Below, one piece after another: positions 8,881 through 18,647 of a stretch of DNA of 64,000 nucleotides. A program made the position numbers and the translations under genes. Location of the stretch: positions 6,408,029 through 6,472,028 of the forward strand of contig NZ_CP007440.1 of NCBI RefSeq assembly GCF_001579845.1, written 5' to 3'. Each line of letters begins with the position of its first letter. The stretch's first letter is position 1. Under the pieces are notes generated by a model. It had not been told where the DNA came from. It saw only the letters and a list, made by a program, of their open reading frames with translations, and did no database searches. The stretch is from Rhodoplanes sp. Z2-YC6860. GTDB taxonomy: Bacteria > Pseudomonadota > Alphaproteobacteria > Rhizobiales > Xanthobacteraceae.

Positions 8881-9339
8881 ATGGCACGTCGCCCCAAGCT
8901 CAAAGCGCTGCCCGAAGCCTCGGCGGCAAACGGCTATCTGCTCGACGATCAGATCGGCTTCCTGCTGCGCGTCGCGATGCAGCGGCACACCTCGATCTTC
9001 ATGTCACAGATGGTCGGCGACCTGACGCAGCCGCAGTTTGCGGCCATGGCCAAGCTCCTCGAGGTCGGCCCCTGTTCGCAGAACCATCTCGGCCGGCTGA
9101 TCTATCTCGATGCCTCGACGATCAAGGGCATCGTCGACCGGCTGCAGCTTCGCGGCCTGGTCGCGACCTGCGACGATGCGACCGACAAGCGCCGCCGCGC
9201 CGTGACCTTGACCGACAAGGGCCGCCGCGCCACCGAGGCGGCGACGTCGGTTGCGAGCAAGATCACCAAGAAGACGCTCGCGCCGCTGACCGGCGAGGAG
9301 CAGAAGGCCGTGCTGAAGCTGCTGCGCAAGCTGACGTAG
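8881..9339 (+). CDS. MarR family transcriptional regulator
   Basis: This is a winged-helix DNA-binding protein of 152 residues. The region from LTQPQFAAMAKLLEVG through ASTIKGIVDRLQLRGLV and the wing at DDATDKRRRAVTLTDKG is diagnostic of MarR proteins. I chose the ATG at 8881, which begins MARRPKLKALPE; the frame is open upstream into LivF. As the last gene after an import operon it probably senses the imported aromatic or its CoA ester and represses the operon. That is inference from position. Confidence 0.9.
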   Translation: MARRPKLKALPEASAANGYLLDDQIGFLLRVAMQRHTSIFMSQMVGDLTQPQFAAMAKLLEVGPCSQNHLGRLIYLDASTIKGIVDRLQLRGLVATCDDATDKRRRAVTLTDKGRRATEAATSVASKITKKTLAPLTGEEQKAVLKLLRKLT

Positions 9340-9377
9340 AGCGCAGTTGTCTTTGAAGCAACACGGGTGATCTATCA

Positions 9378-9481
9378 CCGTCACCCTGAGGTGCGAGAGA
9401 GCGAAGCGAGCGAGCCTCGAAGGGCGACGGCCCGGAATTCCGGGGCCGCATCCTTCGAGGCGAGCTACGCTCGCACCTCAG
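9378..9481. repeat. Palindromic dispersed repeat, interrupted by an IS element
   Basis: The left arm has CCGTCACCCTGAGG, GTGCGAG and CCTCGAAGG. The right arm has CCTTCGAGG and CGCTCGCACCTCA. The arms pair around a GGAATTCC-containing centre. The last bases of the right arm are missing here and reappear as GATGACGG at 10609-10616, beyond the IS element. This repeat type is common between genes in Bradyrhizobium-like genomes. Confidence 0.8.
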
Positions 9482-9496
9482 CGACTGTGTCTCCCG

Positions 9497-10648
<1,152 letters not shown>

Positions 10649-10655
10649 TCAGAGC

Positions 10656-12932
10656 CTAACCGGCAGCTCTCAAAATCGCCTTCATCCTCTGCGGCGTAAC
10701 CGGCAATTGCTTCACCGAGCCCGGCTTGCCGATCGCGTCGTCGATCGCGGCCGCGATCGCGGCGCCGACCGCGTTGACACCGGCCTCGCCTGCGCCCTTC
10801 AGACCGAGAGAATTGAGCGGGCTCGGGGCGTCCTCGGCGATGATCACGTCCATCGGCGGCGTCTCGCGCACGGTCGGCATCAGATAGTCGGCAAAGGTCA
10901 CCGACAGCGGCTCACCGCTTTCGTCATAGAGAAACTCCTCGAGCAGCGCGCCGCCGAGACCCTGCGCGATGCCGCCGGTGATCTGGCCTTCGATCAGCAT
11001 CGGGTTGACGGCGCGGCCGATGTCATAGGCGACAAGATAGCGCTCGATCTTGATGTGACCGGTCTGGCGATCGACCGCGACCTGCGCAACGTGCACGCCA
11101 TAGGGATAGACCATGTGGCTCGACTCGAACGACGCCTCGGCGAAAGCCCGCTCGCCGGCCCTCGCCATTGCGGCGACGACGTCGGCGACCGCCATCGTCG
11201 CGCCCGTGCCCGAGGCGTGCCGGACGACGCCGTCCTTGAGCACCAGTTGCTCGGATGTCGCCTGCATCAGTCCTGCCGCCGCGCGCAGGATCTGGTCGCG
11301 CACGATGAGCGAGGCGCGGCGTGTCGCCTCGCCGGTCATCACTGTCACGCGCGATGCGAAAGCGCCAAGCCCGCGCTCGATGCGATCGGTCTGGCCGTGG
11401 ATGACGCGCACCGAGGTGTAATCGATGCCGAGCGTTTCGGCGCAGACTTGCGCCATCGCGGTTTCGACGCCCTGCCCCACGGACGCGGCGCCCGTCACAA
11501 GTTCAACCGAACCGTTCGCGTGCATTTCCAGAGCGACATCGTCGAACGGCCCGAGCCCGCTTTTCTCCACGAACATCGCGAGGCCCACGCCGGCGAGTTC
11601 GCCCTTGCCGCGCCGAAGCCGCACGGCGTCGCGGATTTCCTTCCAGCCCGTCGCAGACAGCGCTTTGCCGAGCAGGCCCGCGTAGTCCCCGGAGTCGTAA
11701 ATGACCTTGGTGCCGAGCGTGTCGAGGCGCAGGTCGTAGGGCATGTCGGCCTTTGCCAGGAGATTGCGCTCGCGTGCCTCGACCGGGGAGATGCCAACTT
11801 TGGCGGCGATCGCATCAATGAGCCGCTCGCGCACGAAGGTGCTTTCGTAGCGGCCTGGCGCCCGATAGGTCCCGCCGGGAGTCTTGTTGGTCAGGCGGAT
11901 GTGGCCGATCGCCCGATACGCCGGCACGCGGTACGGCCCGGGAAGCATCGCGCATGCGAGGTCCGGCACGGTCGCGCCGTGGGTGCGCACGTAAGCGCCC
12001 TGGTCGTGGAAGAACTCGTTCTCGATACCAAGGATGCGGCCGTCGCGATCGATCGCCGCTTTGACGCGGTGGGTCTGCTGTCGCGAGTGATTGCAGGCGA
12101 TCAGGTTCTCGCGGCGGTCTTCGATCCACTTGACCGGCCGCTTGAAGCGCAGCGCCGCTTCGCAGACCAGCACGTCCTCGGGATAAAGCTCACCGCGCAC
12201 GCCGAAGCCGCCGCCGACATGGCCTTCGTAAAGATTCACCGACTTGCGGTCGCGTCCGAGCATCTTCGCGATCTGATCGCGGTTCCAGTGCGGCACTTTC
12301 GCCGCGCCATGCATTTCCAGCATGTCGTTCGCGATGTCGTAGCGGGCGATCGCGCCGCGGGTCTCCATGGGCACGCCCGAGTGGCGGCCGACCGCAAGTT
12401 CAAGCACCAGCGTATGCGCCGCGTTGCGGAACGCCGCGTCGATATCGCCGTATTCCTTGCGGATGGCCAGCGGTTCGGTTTGCAGCCCGGGCGCAAATTC
12501 ACCGAGCGGATCGGTTGCGTTGACGATCGGCGTCAGCTGATCGAGATCCAGGGCCACCAGATCGGCGGCGTCCTCGGCCACATAGGCGTCGGACGCGAAC
12601 ACCACGGCCACCGGTTCGCCGACATAGCGCACGCGATCGTGCGCCAGCACATGTTGCCGGTAGGGACCGAGGCCTTCGACCTTGGTCAGCCGCACATCGA
12701 TGGGCGGCAGCGCCTTGACGTCCTCGAAGGTCCACACCGCGAACACGCCGGGCAGCGCCTTCGCCTCCGATGCATCAATGGAGCGGATGATCGCGTTCGG
12801 GCTCGGCGAGCGCACCACGCGCATCGTGAGCTGATCGGGAAACTTGATATCGGACGCGAAGCGACCCTGGCCGGTCAGCAACAACCGGTCTTCCAGCCGG
12901 GGAACCGATTTGCCGATGAAGCCATCCGCCAT
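10656..12932 (-). CDS. Molybdenum hydroxylase large subunit, second copy (xanthine dehydrogenase / CODH-like)
   Basis: This is a molybdopterin-binding catalytic subunit of 758 residues. It begins MADGFIGKSVPRLEDRLLLTGQGRF, the usual start of the CoxL/XdhB-like family. It has GHVGGGFGVRG for cofactor contact, GGTYRAPGRYE where CO dehydrogenases carry AYxCSFR, and KGAGEAGVNAVG with the active-site glutamate near the C-terminus. It is not a true CO dehydrogenase. The start overlaps the 2Fe-2S gene stop by 1 bp. It is a divergent second copy next to the 777-residue large subunit, so the operon may make two enzymes sharing small subunits, or a mixed one. Substrate unknown. Confidence 0.88.
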   Translation of the reverse strand: MADGFIGKSVPRLEDRLLLTGQGRFASDIKFPDQLTMRVVRSPSPNAIIRSIDASEAKALPGVFAVWTFEDVKALPPIDVRLTKVEGLGPYRQHVLAHDRVRYVGEPVAVVFASDAYVAEDAADLVALDLDQLTPIVNATDPLGEFAPGLQTEPLAIRKEYGDIDAAFRNAAHTLVLELAVGRHSGVPMETRGAIARYDIANDMLEMHGAAKVPHWNRDQIAKMLGRDRKSVNLYEGHVGGGFGVRGELYPEDVLVCEAALRFKRPVKWIEDRRENLIACNHSRQQTHRVKAAIDRDGRILGIENEFFHDQGAYVRTHGATVPDLACAMLPGPYRVPAYRAIGHIRLTNKTPGGTYRAPGRYESTFVRERLIDAIAAKVGISPVEARERNLLAKADMPYDLRLDTLGTKVIYDSGDYAGLLGKALSATGWKEIRDAVRLRRGKGELAGVGLAMFVEKSGLGPFDDVALEMHANGSVELVTGAASVGQGVETAMAQVCAETLGIDYTSVRVIHGQTDRIERGLGAFASRVTVMTGEATRRASLIVRDQILRAAAGLMQATSEQLVLKDGVVRHASGTGATMAVADVVAAMARAGERAFAEASFESSHMVYPYGVHVAQVAVDRQTGHIKIERYLVAYDIGRAVNPMLIEGQITGGIAQGLGGALLEEFLYDESGEPLSVTFADYLMPTVRETPPMDVIIAEDAPSPLNSLGLKGAGEAGVNAVGAAIAAAIDDAIGKPGSVKQLPVTPQRMKAILRAAG

Positions 12933-13414
12933 CACTTCGATCCGCGCATCTCGGCCGCTGCGGCCCGCACCGCCTTGATGATGTTCTGATAGCCCGTACA
13001 GCGGCAGAGGTTCGACGACAGCACATCGAGCAGCTCGTCGTCGCCGATGTCGGGCTCTCGCTCCAGCACGCCGACTGCGAGCATCAGGAAGCCCGGCGTG
13101 CAGAAGCCGCATTGCAGGCCGTGGTGCTCCATGAAGGCGCGCTGCATCGGATGCAATTCGTCGCCACGCGCCAAGCCTTCGACCGTGCGGATTTTCTTGC
13201 CATCGGCCTGGGCTGCGAACATCAGGCAGGAGCGCACCGGCTCGCCGTTGACGATCACCGTGCAAGCGCCGCAAACGCCGTGCTCGCAGCCGATATGCGT
13301 TCCGGTCTGCCCGCAATCCTCGCGGATCGCATCGGCCAACGTTCGTCGCGGCTCGACCTGGATCGAAAAGTTGCGTCCGTTGATATTCAGCGTGACGGAG
13401 GTTTTCTCGCTCAT
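12932..13414 (-). CDS. Molybdenum hydroxylase small subunit, 2Fe-2S protein
   Basis: This is the iron-sulfur electron-transfer subunit, 160 residues. The plant-ferredoxin-type cluster is HIGCEHGVCGACTV followed by a cysteine in RSCLM. The second cluster is LQCGFCTPGF with LCRCTGYQNI. It would pass electrons from the molybdenum site to FAD. It sits between the two large-subunit genes and abuts the first. Confidence 0.95.
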   Translation of the reverse strand: MSEKTSVTLNINGRNFSIQVEPRRTLADAIREDCGQTGTHIGCEHGVCGACTVIVNGEPVRSCLMFAAQADGKKIRTVEGLARGDELHPMQRAFMEHHGLQCGFCTPGFLMLAVGVLEREPDIGDDELLDVLSSNLCRCTGYQNIIKAVRAAAAEMRGSK

Positions 13415-15748
13415 TCAAGCACGCTCCTTGGCGCGCAGCGCCGCGCGGATGCGCTGCGGCGTTGCCGGCATCTCGTCGATCTGGACACCGAACGGTGCCA
13501 GCGCGTCGTTGACCGCATTGATCACGGCCGCGGGCGAGCCGATGGCGCCGCCCTCGCCGAGCCCCTTGGCCTTGGTGTTCGTCGCGCTGGTGTGAGTTTC
13601 GAGGTGATGCAGCTCGATCACCGGAATCTCGTGGGCGGTCGGCGGCAGATAATCGGCCAGCGTCGAGGTGAGAATGTTGCCGCTCTCGTCGTAGACGATC
13701 TCCTCGAGCAGCGCATTGCCGATGCCCTGTGCGATGCCGCCGTGCACCTGGCCGTCCGCGATCATCGGGTTGATCAGCCGGCCGGCATCCTCGGCGGCGA
13801 CGAAGCGCTCGACCGTCACCTTGCCGGTCTTCACGTCGACCTCGACGATCGCGACGTGGCAGGCATTGGAGAAGGTCCCCGGCGGATCGTAAGAGCCCTT
13901 CTCGGTCATGCCGGGCTCGATCGCGCCCTTGAAGCGGTGGGTCTGGTGATAGGCCTCACGCGCCATCTCGGCGATCGGCACCGAGCGGTCCGTGCCGGCA
14001 ACCTTCGCCATGCCGTCTTCCAGCACGATGTCGCCGCCTTCGGCTTCGAGCATGTGGCTCGCCATCTTGATCAGCTTCGCCCGCATGTTCTGCGCCGCGA
14101 TCAGCGTGGCGCCACCGCAGATCACCAGCGAGCGGCTGGCGAAGGTGCCCCAGCCATAGGGCGTGCGGTCGGTATCGCCGTGGATCACCTTGATGCGCGA
14201 AGGCTCGATGCCGATCTCGTCGGCGATGATCTGGGCAAGCGTGGTGCGCAACCCCTGGCCGTGTGGCGAGGAGCCGATGCGCAGCTCGACATAGCCTGAC
14301 GGATCGATGGTGAGTTCGACATTCTCCCAGCCCGGCGTGATCGCCATGCCGCGCGCCGCAAATGCCGGACTGCCATAGCCGCCGCGCTCCGAGAACGTCG
14401 CAAAGCCCAGGCCGAGATATTTTCCTTTGGCGCGGGCTTCCTGCTGCCGCTTGCGGAACGCCGGCACGTCGATGTGCTCCACCGCAAGCTCGAGCGTTTC
14501 CTTGTAGCTCGCCTCGTCGAACACCAGCCCCATCGCCGAGGTGTAAGGGAACTTGTCGATCAGGTTGCGCCTGCGGATGTCGATCGGATCGATGCCGAAC
14601 GCAGCCGCGGCCTTGTCCATCAGCCGTTCCAGCGTGAACGTGATCACCGGCCGCGACACGCCGCGATACGGCGCCATCGGGCAGGTGTTGGTGACGACGC
14701 CACGCGAACGGCATTGGTATTGCCGCACGTCGTAAGGCCCAGGCATTTCGGCCATCGCCATCAACGGCTCGACGCCGCAGGTGGTCGGATAGCAGGAATA
14801 GGCGCCGATGTTGGAGAGGATATCGGCGTTGAGAGCCAGGAGTTTGCCGTTCTGGTCGAACGCAGCCTTCAGCGAGACGTGCTGGTCGCGGCTGTGGAAG
14901 CTCGCGATCAGGTTCTCGCGGCGGTCTTCGGTCCAGGCGAACGAGCTGCGGTGTTTGCGCGCGAGCCAGACCAGCAGCACGTATTCGGGCGCAAGCGACA
15001 TCTTCTGCCCGAAGCCTCCGCCGACATCCGGCGCGACCACGCGCAGATCGCTCTCCGGGAATCCCAGAACGTCGGCAATCGCGGTGCGCGTCAGATGCGG
15101 CATCTGCGTCGCACAGGTCAGCGTCACGCGGCCGGTCGACATCTCGTATGCGGCGTGCCCGCCGCGCGGCTCCATCGGCGTGGCGTTCTGCCGGCGCGAG
15201 CGCGCCGTGATTTCGACGATCTTGTGCGCGCCGTTCCAGACCGCGTCGAAGCCTTCGGTCTTCACCAGGCCCTGAACGATCACATTGTCCGGGGATTCCG
15301 GATGCAGCTTCGGCGCGCCGCTTGCGATCGCATCGCGGCTGTCGATCAGGGGTTTGCGCTCGTCGATCGCGATTTCGATGCGGTCGACGATGTCCTCGGC
15401 TTCCTCCTCGGTCGGCGCAACCGCGGCGGCGAAGCATTCGCCGGCGAAGCGCACCACGCCGTCGGCCAGCACCGGATAGCCGATCGGCCGGTACTCGAAC
15501 TTATGCAGCATCGGCCGGATCGGCTTCACGTCCTTGAGGTCAGCCGCGGTGATCACCATGGCGCCGTCCGGCGCCGAAATGCTCTTGATCGCGCCCGAGG
15601 CCATGGCGCTCCGCGCAAAGCGCACCCAATTCGCGGCGGGCAGGTCCGCCGTGAAGCGTCCCTGCCCTATCACGAGCGCGGGGTCTTCGAGCCGCCGGAT
15701 CGAGCGGCCCACCCAGTTGCTGCCGGAGCCTTTGGTCGGGGCGCTCAT
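13415..15748 (-). CDS. Molybdenum hydroxylase large subunit, first copy
   Basis: This is the molybdopterin catalytic subunit of an aerobic CODH-like hydroxylase, 777 residues, close to the family norm. Visible are WVGRSIRRLEDPALVIGQGRF at the N-terminus, VAPDVGGGFGQKM for cofactor binding, MAPYRGVSRP in place of the CO-specific AYxCSFR or AYRGAGR loop, and KGLGEGGAIGSPAA with the active-site glutamate. The start overlaps the FAD subunit stop (ATGA at 15745-15748). Likely chemistry is hydroxylation of an N-heterocycle or aldehyde; the substrate is not readable. Confidence 0.9.
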   Translation of the reverse strand: MSAPTKGSGSNWVGRSIRRLEDPALVIGQGRFTADLPAANWVRFARSAMASGAIKSISAPDGAMVITAADLKDVKPIRPMLHKFEYRPIGYPVLADGVVRFAGECFAAAVAPTEEEAEDIVDRIEIAIDERKPLIDSRDAIASGAPKLHPESPDNVIVQGLVKTEGFDAVWNGAHKIVEITARSRRQNATPMEPRGGHAAYEMSTGRVTLTCATQMPHLTRTAIADVLGFPESDLRVVAPDVGGGFGQKMSLAPEYVLLVWLARKHRSSFAWTEDRRENLIASFHSRDQHVSLKAAFDQNGKLLALNADILSNIGAYSCYPTTCGVEPLMAMAEMPGPYDVRQYQCRSRGVVTNTCPMAPYRGVSRPVITFTLERLMDKAAAAFGIDPIDIRRRNLIDKFPYTSAMGLVFDEASYKETLELAVEHIDVPAFRKRQQEARAKGKYLGLGFATFSERGGYGSPAFAARGMAITPGWENVELTIDPSGYVELRIGSSPHGQGLRTTLAQIIADEIGIEPSRIKVIHGDTDRTPYGWGTFASRSLVICGGATLIAAQNMRAKLIKMASHMLEAEGGDIVLEDGMAKVAGTDRSVPIAEMAREAYHQTHRFKGAIEPGMTEKGSYDPPGTFSNACHVAIVEVDVKTGKVTVERFVAAEDAGRLINPMIADGQVHGGIAQGIGNALLEEIVYDESGNILTSTLADYLPPTAHEIPVIELHHLETHTSATNTKAKGLGEGGAIGSPAAVINAVNDALAPFGVQIDEMPATPQRIRAALRAKERA

Positions 15749-16599
15749 GCGGCAGACTGCAAAGCGCGCTGGACCATGGCCTGCACCAGCTCGCGCCGGT
15801 ATTCCGGCGGGATCTGCGCATCGTCCAGCGGATCGATGGCTGAGGCGGCGGCATCGGCCGCGGCCGTGAACACGGCCTCGCCAGGTTTCTTGCCGTTGAG
15901 CGCTGCTTCGGCTTCCGCGATGCGCCGCGGGCCCGCTTCCGCACCGCCAACGCCGACCCGCGCCTCGGCGACCGTGCCGTCCTTGAGCCGGTACGTGACC
16001 AGCGAGGCCGCCATGGCGAAATCGCCGGCGCGGCGGCTGAATTCCACGAACCCGAACCTGGTGTCATCCGGCAAAACCGGAAAGCGCACCTCGGCCAGCA
16101 GTTCATCCTCGCCGAGCGCCGTCGTCATGATGCCCTGGAAGAATTCACGGGCCGGGATCACCCGCTCGCCAGCTTTGCTCCGCGCAACCAGCTCGGCATC
16201 GAGGGTTGCGGCGGTCAGGCACCATTCGGAGGCCGGATCGGCATGCGCCAGACTGCCGCACATGGTGCCACGCATGCGGATCGGATAATGCGCGATGTTG
16301 CGCACCACGGCGGCAAGGAGCCGCCCGAGCGGCCCTGGCACCGCCGGCTTGTGAAACGCCGCGTGCCGGACACGCGCCCCGACCACGAGCCGCCCGCCCT
16401 CGACCTTGAGCTTGTCGAGGCCCGCGACCTCGTTGATGTCGATGAGATGCGCCGGCCGCGCCATCCGGAACGCCATGATCGGCACGAGGCTCTGGCCGCC
16501 GGCCAGCACCCGGCCGTCCTGCGGCGCGAGGTCAGCCAGCAGCGCCACGGCCTCTTCGACCGTCTTGGGGACGTGCCGGACAAAGGACGAAGCTTTCAT
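15745..16599 (-). CDS. Molybdenum hydroxylase medium subunit, FAD-binding
   Basis: This is the FAD subunit (CoxM type), 284 residues. FAD-binding motifs are VLAGGQSLVPIMAFRMARP and TMCGSLAHADPASE. I chose the start at 16599 (MKASSFVRHVPKTVEEA), which is the usual N-terminus; the frame is open upstream but that part has no family match. It is the first gene of the four-gene operon, and a candidate operator lies at 16666-16681. Confidence 0.93.
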   Translation of the reverse strand: MKASSFVRHVPKTVEEAVALLADLAPQDGRVLAGGQSLVPIMAFRMARPAHLIDINEVAGLDKLKVEGGRLVVGARVRHAAFHKPAVPGPLGRLLAAVVRNIAHYPIRMRGTMCGSLAHADPASEWCLTAATLDAELVARSKAGERVIPAREFFQGIMTTALGEDELLAEVRFPVLPDDTRFGFVEFSRRAGDFAMAASLVTYRLKDGTVAEARVGVGGAEAGPRRIAEAEAALNGKKPGEAVFTAAADAAASAIDPLDDAQIPPEYRRELVQAMVQRALQSAA

Positions 16600-16665
16600 C
16601 GCCGCCTCACCAGAAGGAACCACCCTGCGGAGGGAATGATAGCCCCTCCACAGGCTCTGGCAAGA

Positions 16666-16681
16666 TTGTTTGTACACATAC
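16666..16681 (-). promoter_or_regulatory. Putative operator, 16-bp site shared with 2342-2357
   Basis: The plus strand reads TTGTTTGTACACATAC, 14 of 16 identical to the site before the hydrolase at 2383. It lies about 67 bp before the FAD-subunit start, in the expected operon promoter region. The core TGTACACA is a one-mismatch version of the TGTATACA palindrome at the other site. Confidence 0.45.
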
Positions 16682-16759
16682 AGTTTTTGCGCGCGAAGCA
16701 GCCTGGCCGGCTCGTTTCCGCGCGCGTTTGAGGCGTTTCTGGCGGCCGGTCGGGAGGCG

Positions 16760-17824
16760 CTAAATCCGCATGCCGCACAAGGCGCAAACGATTGCCGTGG
16801 CAATCAGCGCGGCGCCGATCAGGCCCGCCGACCAGACCCGATTGGCGGTCGTGACCTCCGTGCCGTGCGCGATCATGACGCCGCGCAGTCCGGACGCGAG
16901 ATGCGCCAGGATGAAAAAGACCCCCAGCGCGTAATGCGGCAGCAGGCGGATGTTCCAGGCGCCGTGAATGAGCCCGTCCGGCATGCCGGCAGCCCAGGCC
17001 CAGTCGGTCTCGATCTTGTAGACGTGACGCGCGGCGATCAGCCCCGAATTCAGATGCGCCAGCAGGAAGGCCGCGAGATAGGCGCCGGAGCCGATCTGGA
17101 AAATGCGATAGGCGTCGGTGCGAAGGCTGCTCCAATGCCAGGCGAGCCGCACGCCGCTTGCCGCCTGGAACAGCAGCGCCAGCACCAGCACGGTTTCGCT
17201 CAGCGGCGCGCGATAAACCGCACGGCCGGCCTTCATGATCGCCGCATGGGTCTCGGGACCGATGAGCCCCGACAGATGATTGCTGAGATGAAACAGCACA
17301 TAGAAGGTGATCAAGACAGCGGAGACGCCATGCGCCACCCGCAACGTCCCGGTCGTGCGCGTCGTTCGCTCCAGCGCCGGCTGATCGCCACCGGACCAGA
17401 CAGCAGCGCCCGCCAGAAGCCAGATCGCGATCCAGACGACGATATCGGAGACCGGAAGGCCCAGCAGGTTCACCGCGTAACCGCGCAGCACACCGACGAA
17501 GACGAACAGCGGCGGCACGGCGATGGCGGCATAAGCGAGCCGTCGCGCCCTCAGATCCGATTGCGACGGTTGCGTGGCCGCCGTCCACCAAACGGCTGAC
17601 ACCAACCCCGACAATGGCGCCGCAAACGCCAGCGCGAGCAGGATCGCGGCGCCTGCGATGCGCACGCCGGACAACGAACCGCCGGATGGCGATACCGCGG
17701 CATGGAAGGCTTGCAGCAGGAACGGATAGCCGATCGCGGCCGCTGCCGGGCAGAGGCCGATGAGCTTGCGCCGCAGCGCATCGAACGGATCATGCGTGAT
17801 GGAAACTGTGGTCGCCGGCGGCAT
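16760..17824 (-). CDS. Polytopic membrane protein, possibly cytochrome b-like
   Basis: This is an integral membrane protein of 354 residues with about eight hydrophobic segments. Histidines fall inside or at the edge of several segments (LRVAHGVSAV, LFHLSNHLSG, LLAHLNSGL, LLPHYALGVFFILAHLASG), which recalls succinate dehydrogenase/fumarate reductase cytochrome b subunits; I cannot confirm the family. An ATG at 17860 would add 12 residues. Neither start has a clear ribosome site. It follows the direction of the hydroxylase operon but lies 160 bp upstream of it, so it could be an electron acceptor or be unrelated. Confidence 0.65.
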   Translation of the reverse strand: MPPATTVSITHDPFDALRRKLIGLCPAAAAIGYPFLLQAFHAAVSPSGGSLSGVRIAGAAILLALAFAAPLSGLVSAVWWTAATQPSQSDLRARRLAYAAIAVPPLFVFVGVLRGYAVNLLGLPVSDIVVWIAIWLLAGAAVWSGGDQPALERTTRTTGTLRVAHGVSAVLITFYVLFHLSNHLSGLIGPETHAAIMKAGRAVYRAPLSETVLVLALLFQAASGVRLAWHWSSLRTDAYRIFQIGSGAYLAAFLLAHLNSGLIAARHVYKIETDWAWAAGMPDGLIHGAWNIRLLPHYALGVFFILAHLASGLRGVMIAHGTEVTTANRVWSAGLIGAALIATAIVCALCGMRI

Positions 17825-17838
17825 GTGATCTGGATCAC
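17825..17838 (-). promoter_or_regulatory. FNR/FixK/CRP-like palindrome GTGATCTGGATCAC
   Basis: The arms GTGATC and GATCAC pair exactly around two bases. It resembles the TTGAT-N4-ATCAA box of FNR/FixK-type regulators. It touches the ATG at 17824, so it would block rather than activate that start, or it could be coding if translation begins at 17860. A chance match is possible. Confidence 0.3.
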
Positions 17839-17953
17839 GCCGCGCCTCGCAATATTCCATCAGGCTGCGTTGAAATTCTGTTCCCCAGGTCAGGCCATCT
17901 CACATCGGGAACATTCTACCGCCGAGGGATTCGAATAGGTAAAGGAGCCTTCC

Positions 17954-18190
17954 GTGACGAAACGAACAACCTTGGTTCTCATCGCTGCCGCGGGCATGAT
18001 CTTCTCCCTCACGGCAGCGGATGCCGCGCAACTGCGGCACCGTCATCATCACGACGGTTACCGGGCGCACGCTCACTATGCCCGCGCGTATCCGCGACCG
18101 ATCTACAACGGCCAGGACTATCTCGGAAACGACCCCGATCCGAACATCCGGTTCCAGATCAGGCGGGATCTCCAGACGCACTATCGGTAG
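17954..18190 (+). CDS. Small exported His-rich protein, unknown function
   Basis: This is a 78-residue protein with a signal peptide (TLVLIAAAGMIFSLTAADAA) after a strong ribosome site (GGTAAAGGAG). The mature part is short and basic, with RHRHHHDGYRAHAHYARAY and then NDPDPNIRFQIRRD. Small exported proteins ending in NDPDP-like motifs are common and uncharacterised in Hyphomicrobiales. The histidine cluster could bind a metal, but no function is established. Confidence 0.7.
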   Translation: MTKRTTLVLIAAAGMIFSLTAADAAQLRHRHHHDGYRAHAHYARAYPRPIYNGQDYLGNDPDPNIRFQIRRDLQTHYR

Positions 18191-18209
18191 CTGCCGCGGA
18201 AGCCGGAGA

Positions 18210-18611
18210 CTACTTCGCCCAGTCGTAAAGCGGTTTGTCGCGGTCGACCACGTAAACCGAGAACGCCTTCAACGACGTGTCGCCAACGACCTTGAAGCCG
18301 CCGTGCACGACGTCGGGCATGTTCGAGAGCAGAGAGCCGGTGGCAAACATCGTCGGCTCTTTGCCCGGCTGCTGCACCATCGCGCCCTGAATGACATAGC
18401 CCTGCTCGATGCCTGGATGGGAATGACGGTCCAGCCCATCGCCCGGCTTGAACTCGTTGAGTTCGACGACGATCTGCTTGTTGGGCGCACCGGGTACATC
18501 GAGCCGGCGGATTTCGTGCCGCCCGGGTGGGTCCTGCGCGAAGACGGCGGTCGGCGCCAGAGCGGTGCAGAAGGCGGCCACAAGGGCCGCGGTGCATTGA
18601 AGGGCTCTCAT
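18210..18611 (-). CDS. Exported cupin-domain protein
   Basis: This is a 133-residue protein with a signal peptide ending near TAVFAQD and one small beta-barrel cupin domain. The metal-site motif is visible as GLDRHSHPGIEQGYVIQGAM, with later LSNMPDVVHGG supplying the last histidine. Single-domain exported cupins of this kind have no fixed function. The downstream neighbour 18190 is convergent, and the MetE-like gene lies 36 bp upstream on the same strand, so the two may be co-transcribed. Confidence 0.85.
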   Translation of the reverse strand: MRALQCTAALVAAFCTALAPTAVFAQDPPGRHEIRRLDVPGAPNKQIVVELNEFKPGDGLDRHSHPGIEQGYVIQGAMVQQPGKEPTMFATGSLLSNMPDVVHGGFKVVGDTSLKAFSVYVVDRDKPLYDWAK

Positions 18612-18647
18612 TGGACGTCTCCTCTCGTTCTGTTTTTTGATCGAGCG

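Noticed and set aside
10707-12989. Plus-strand open frame of about 760 codons opposite the second molybdenum hydroxylase large subunit
   Set aside because: The minus strand encodes a complete family protein; the plus frame shows only shadow composition.
10656-16599. True aerobic CO dehydrogenase (coxMSL)
   Set aside because: Neither large subunit has the AYxCSFR loop of form I CO dehydrogenase, and no coxD/E/F/G maturation genes are present.
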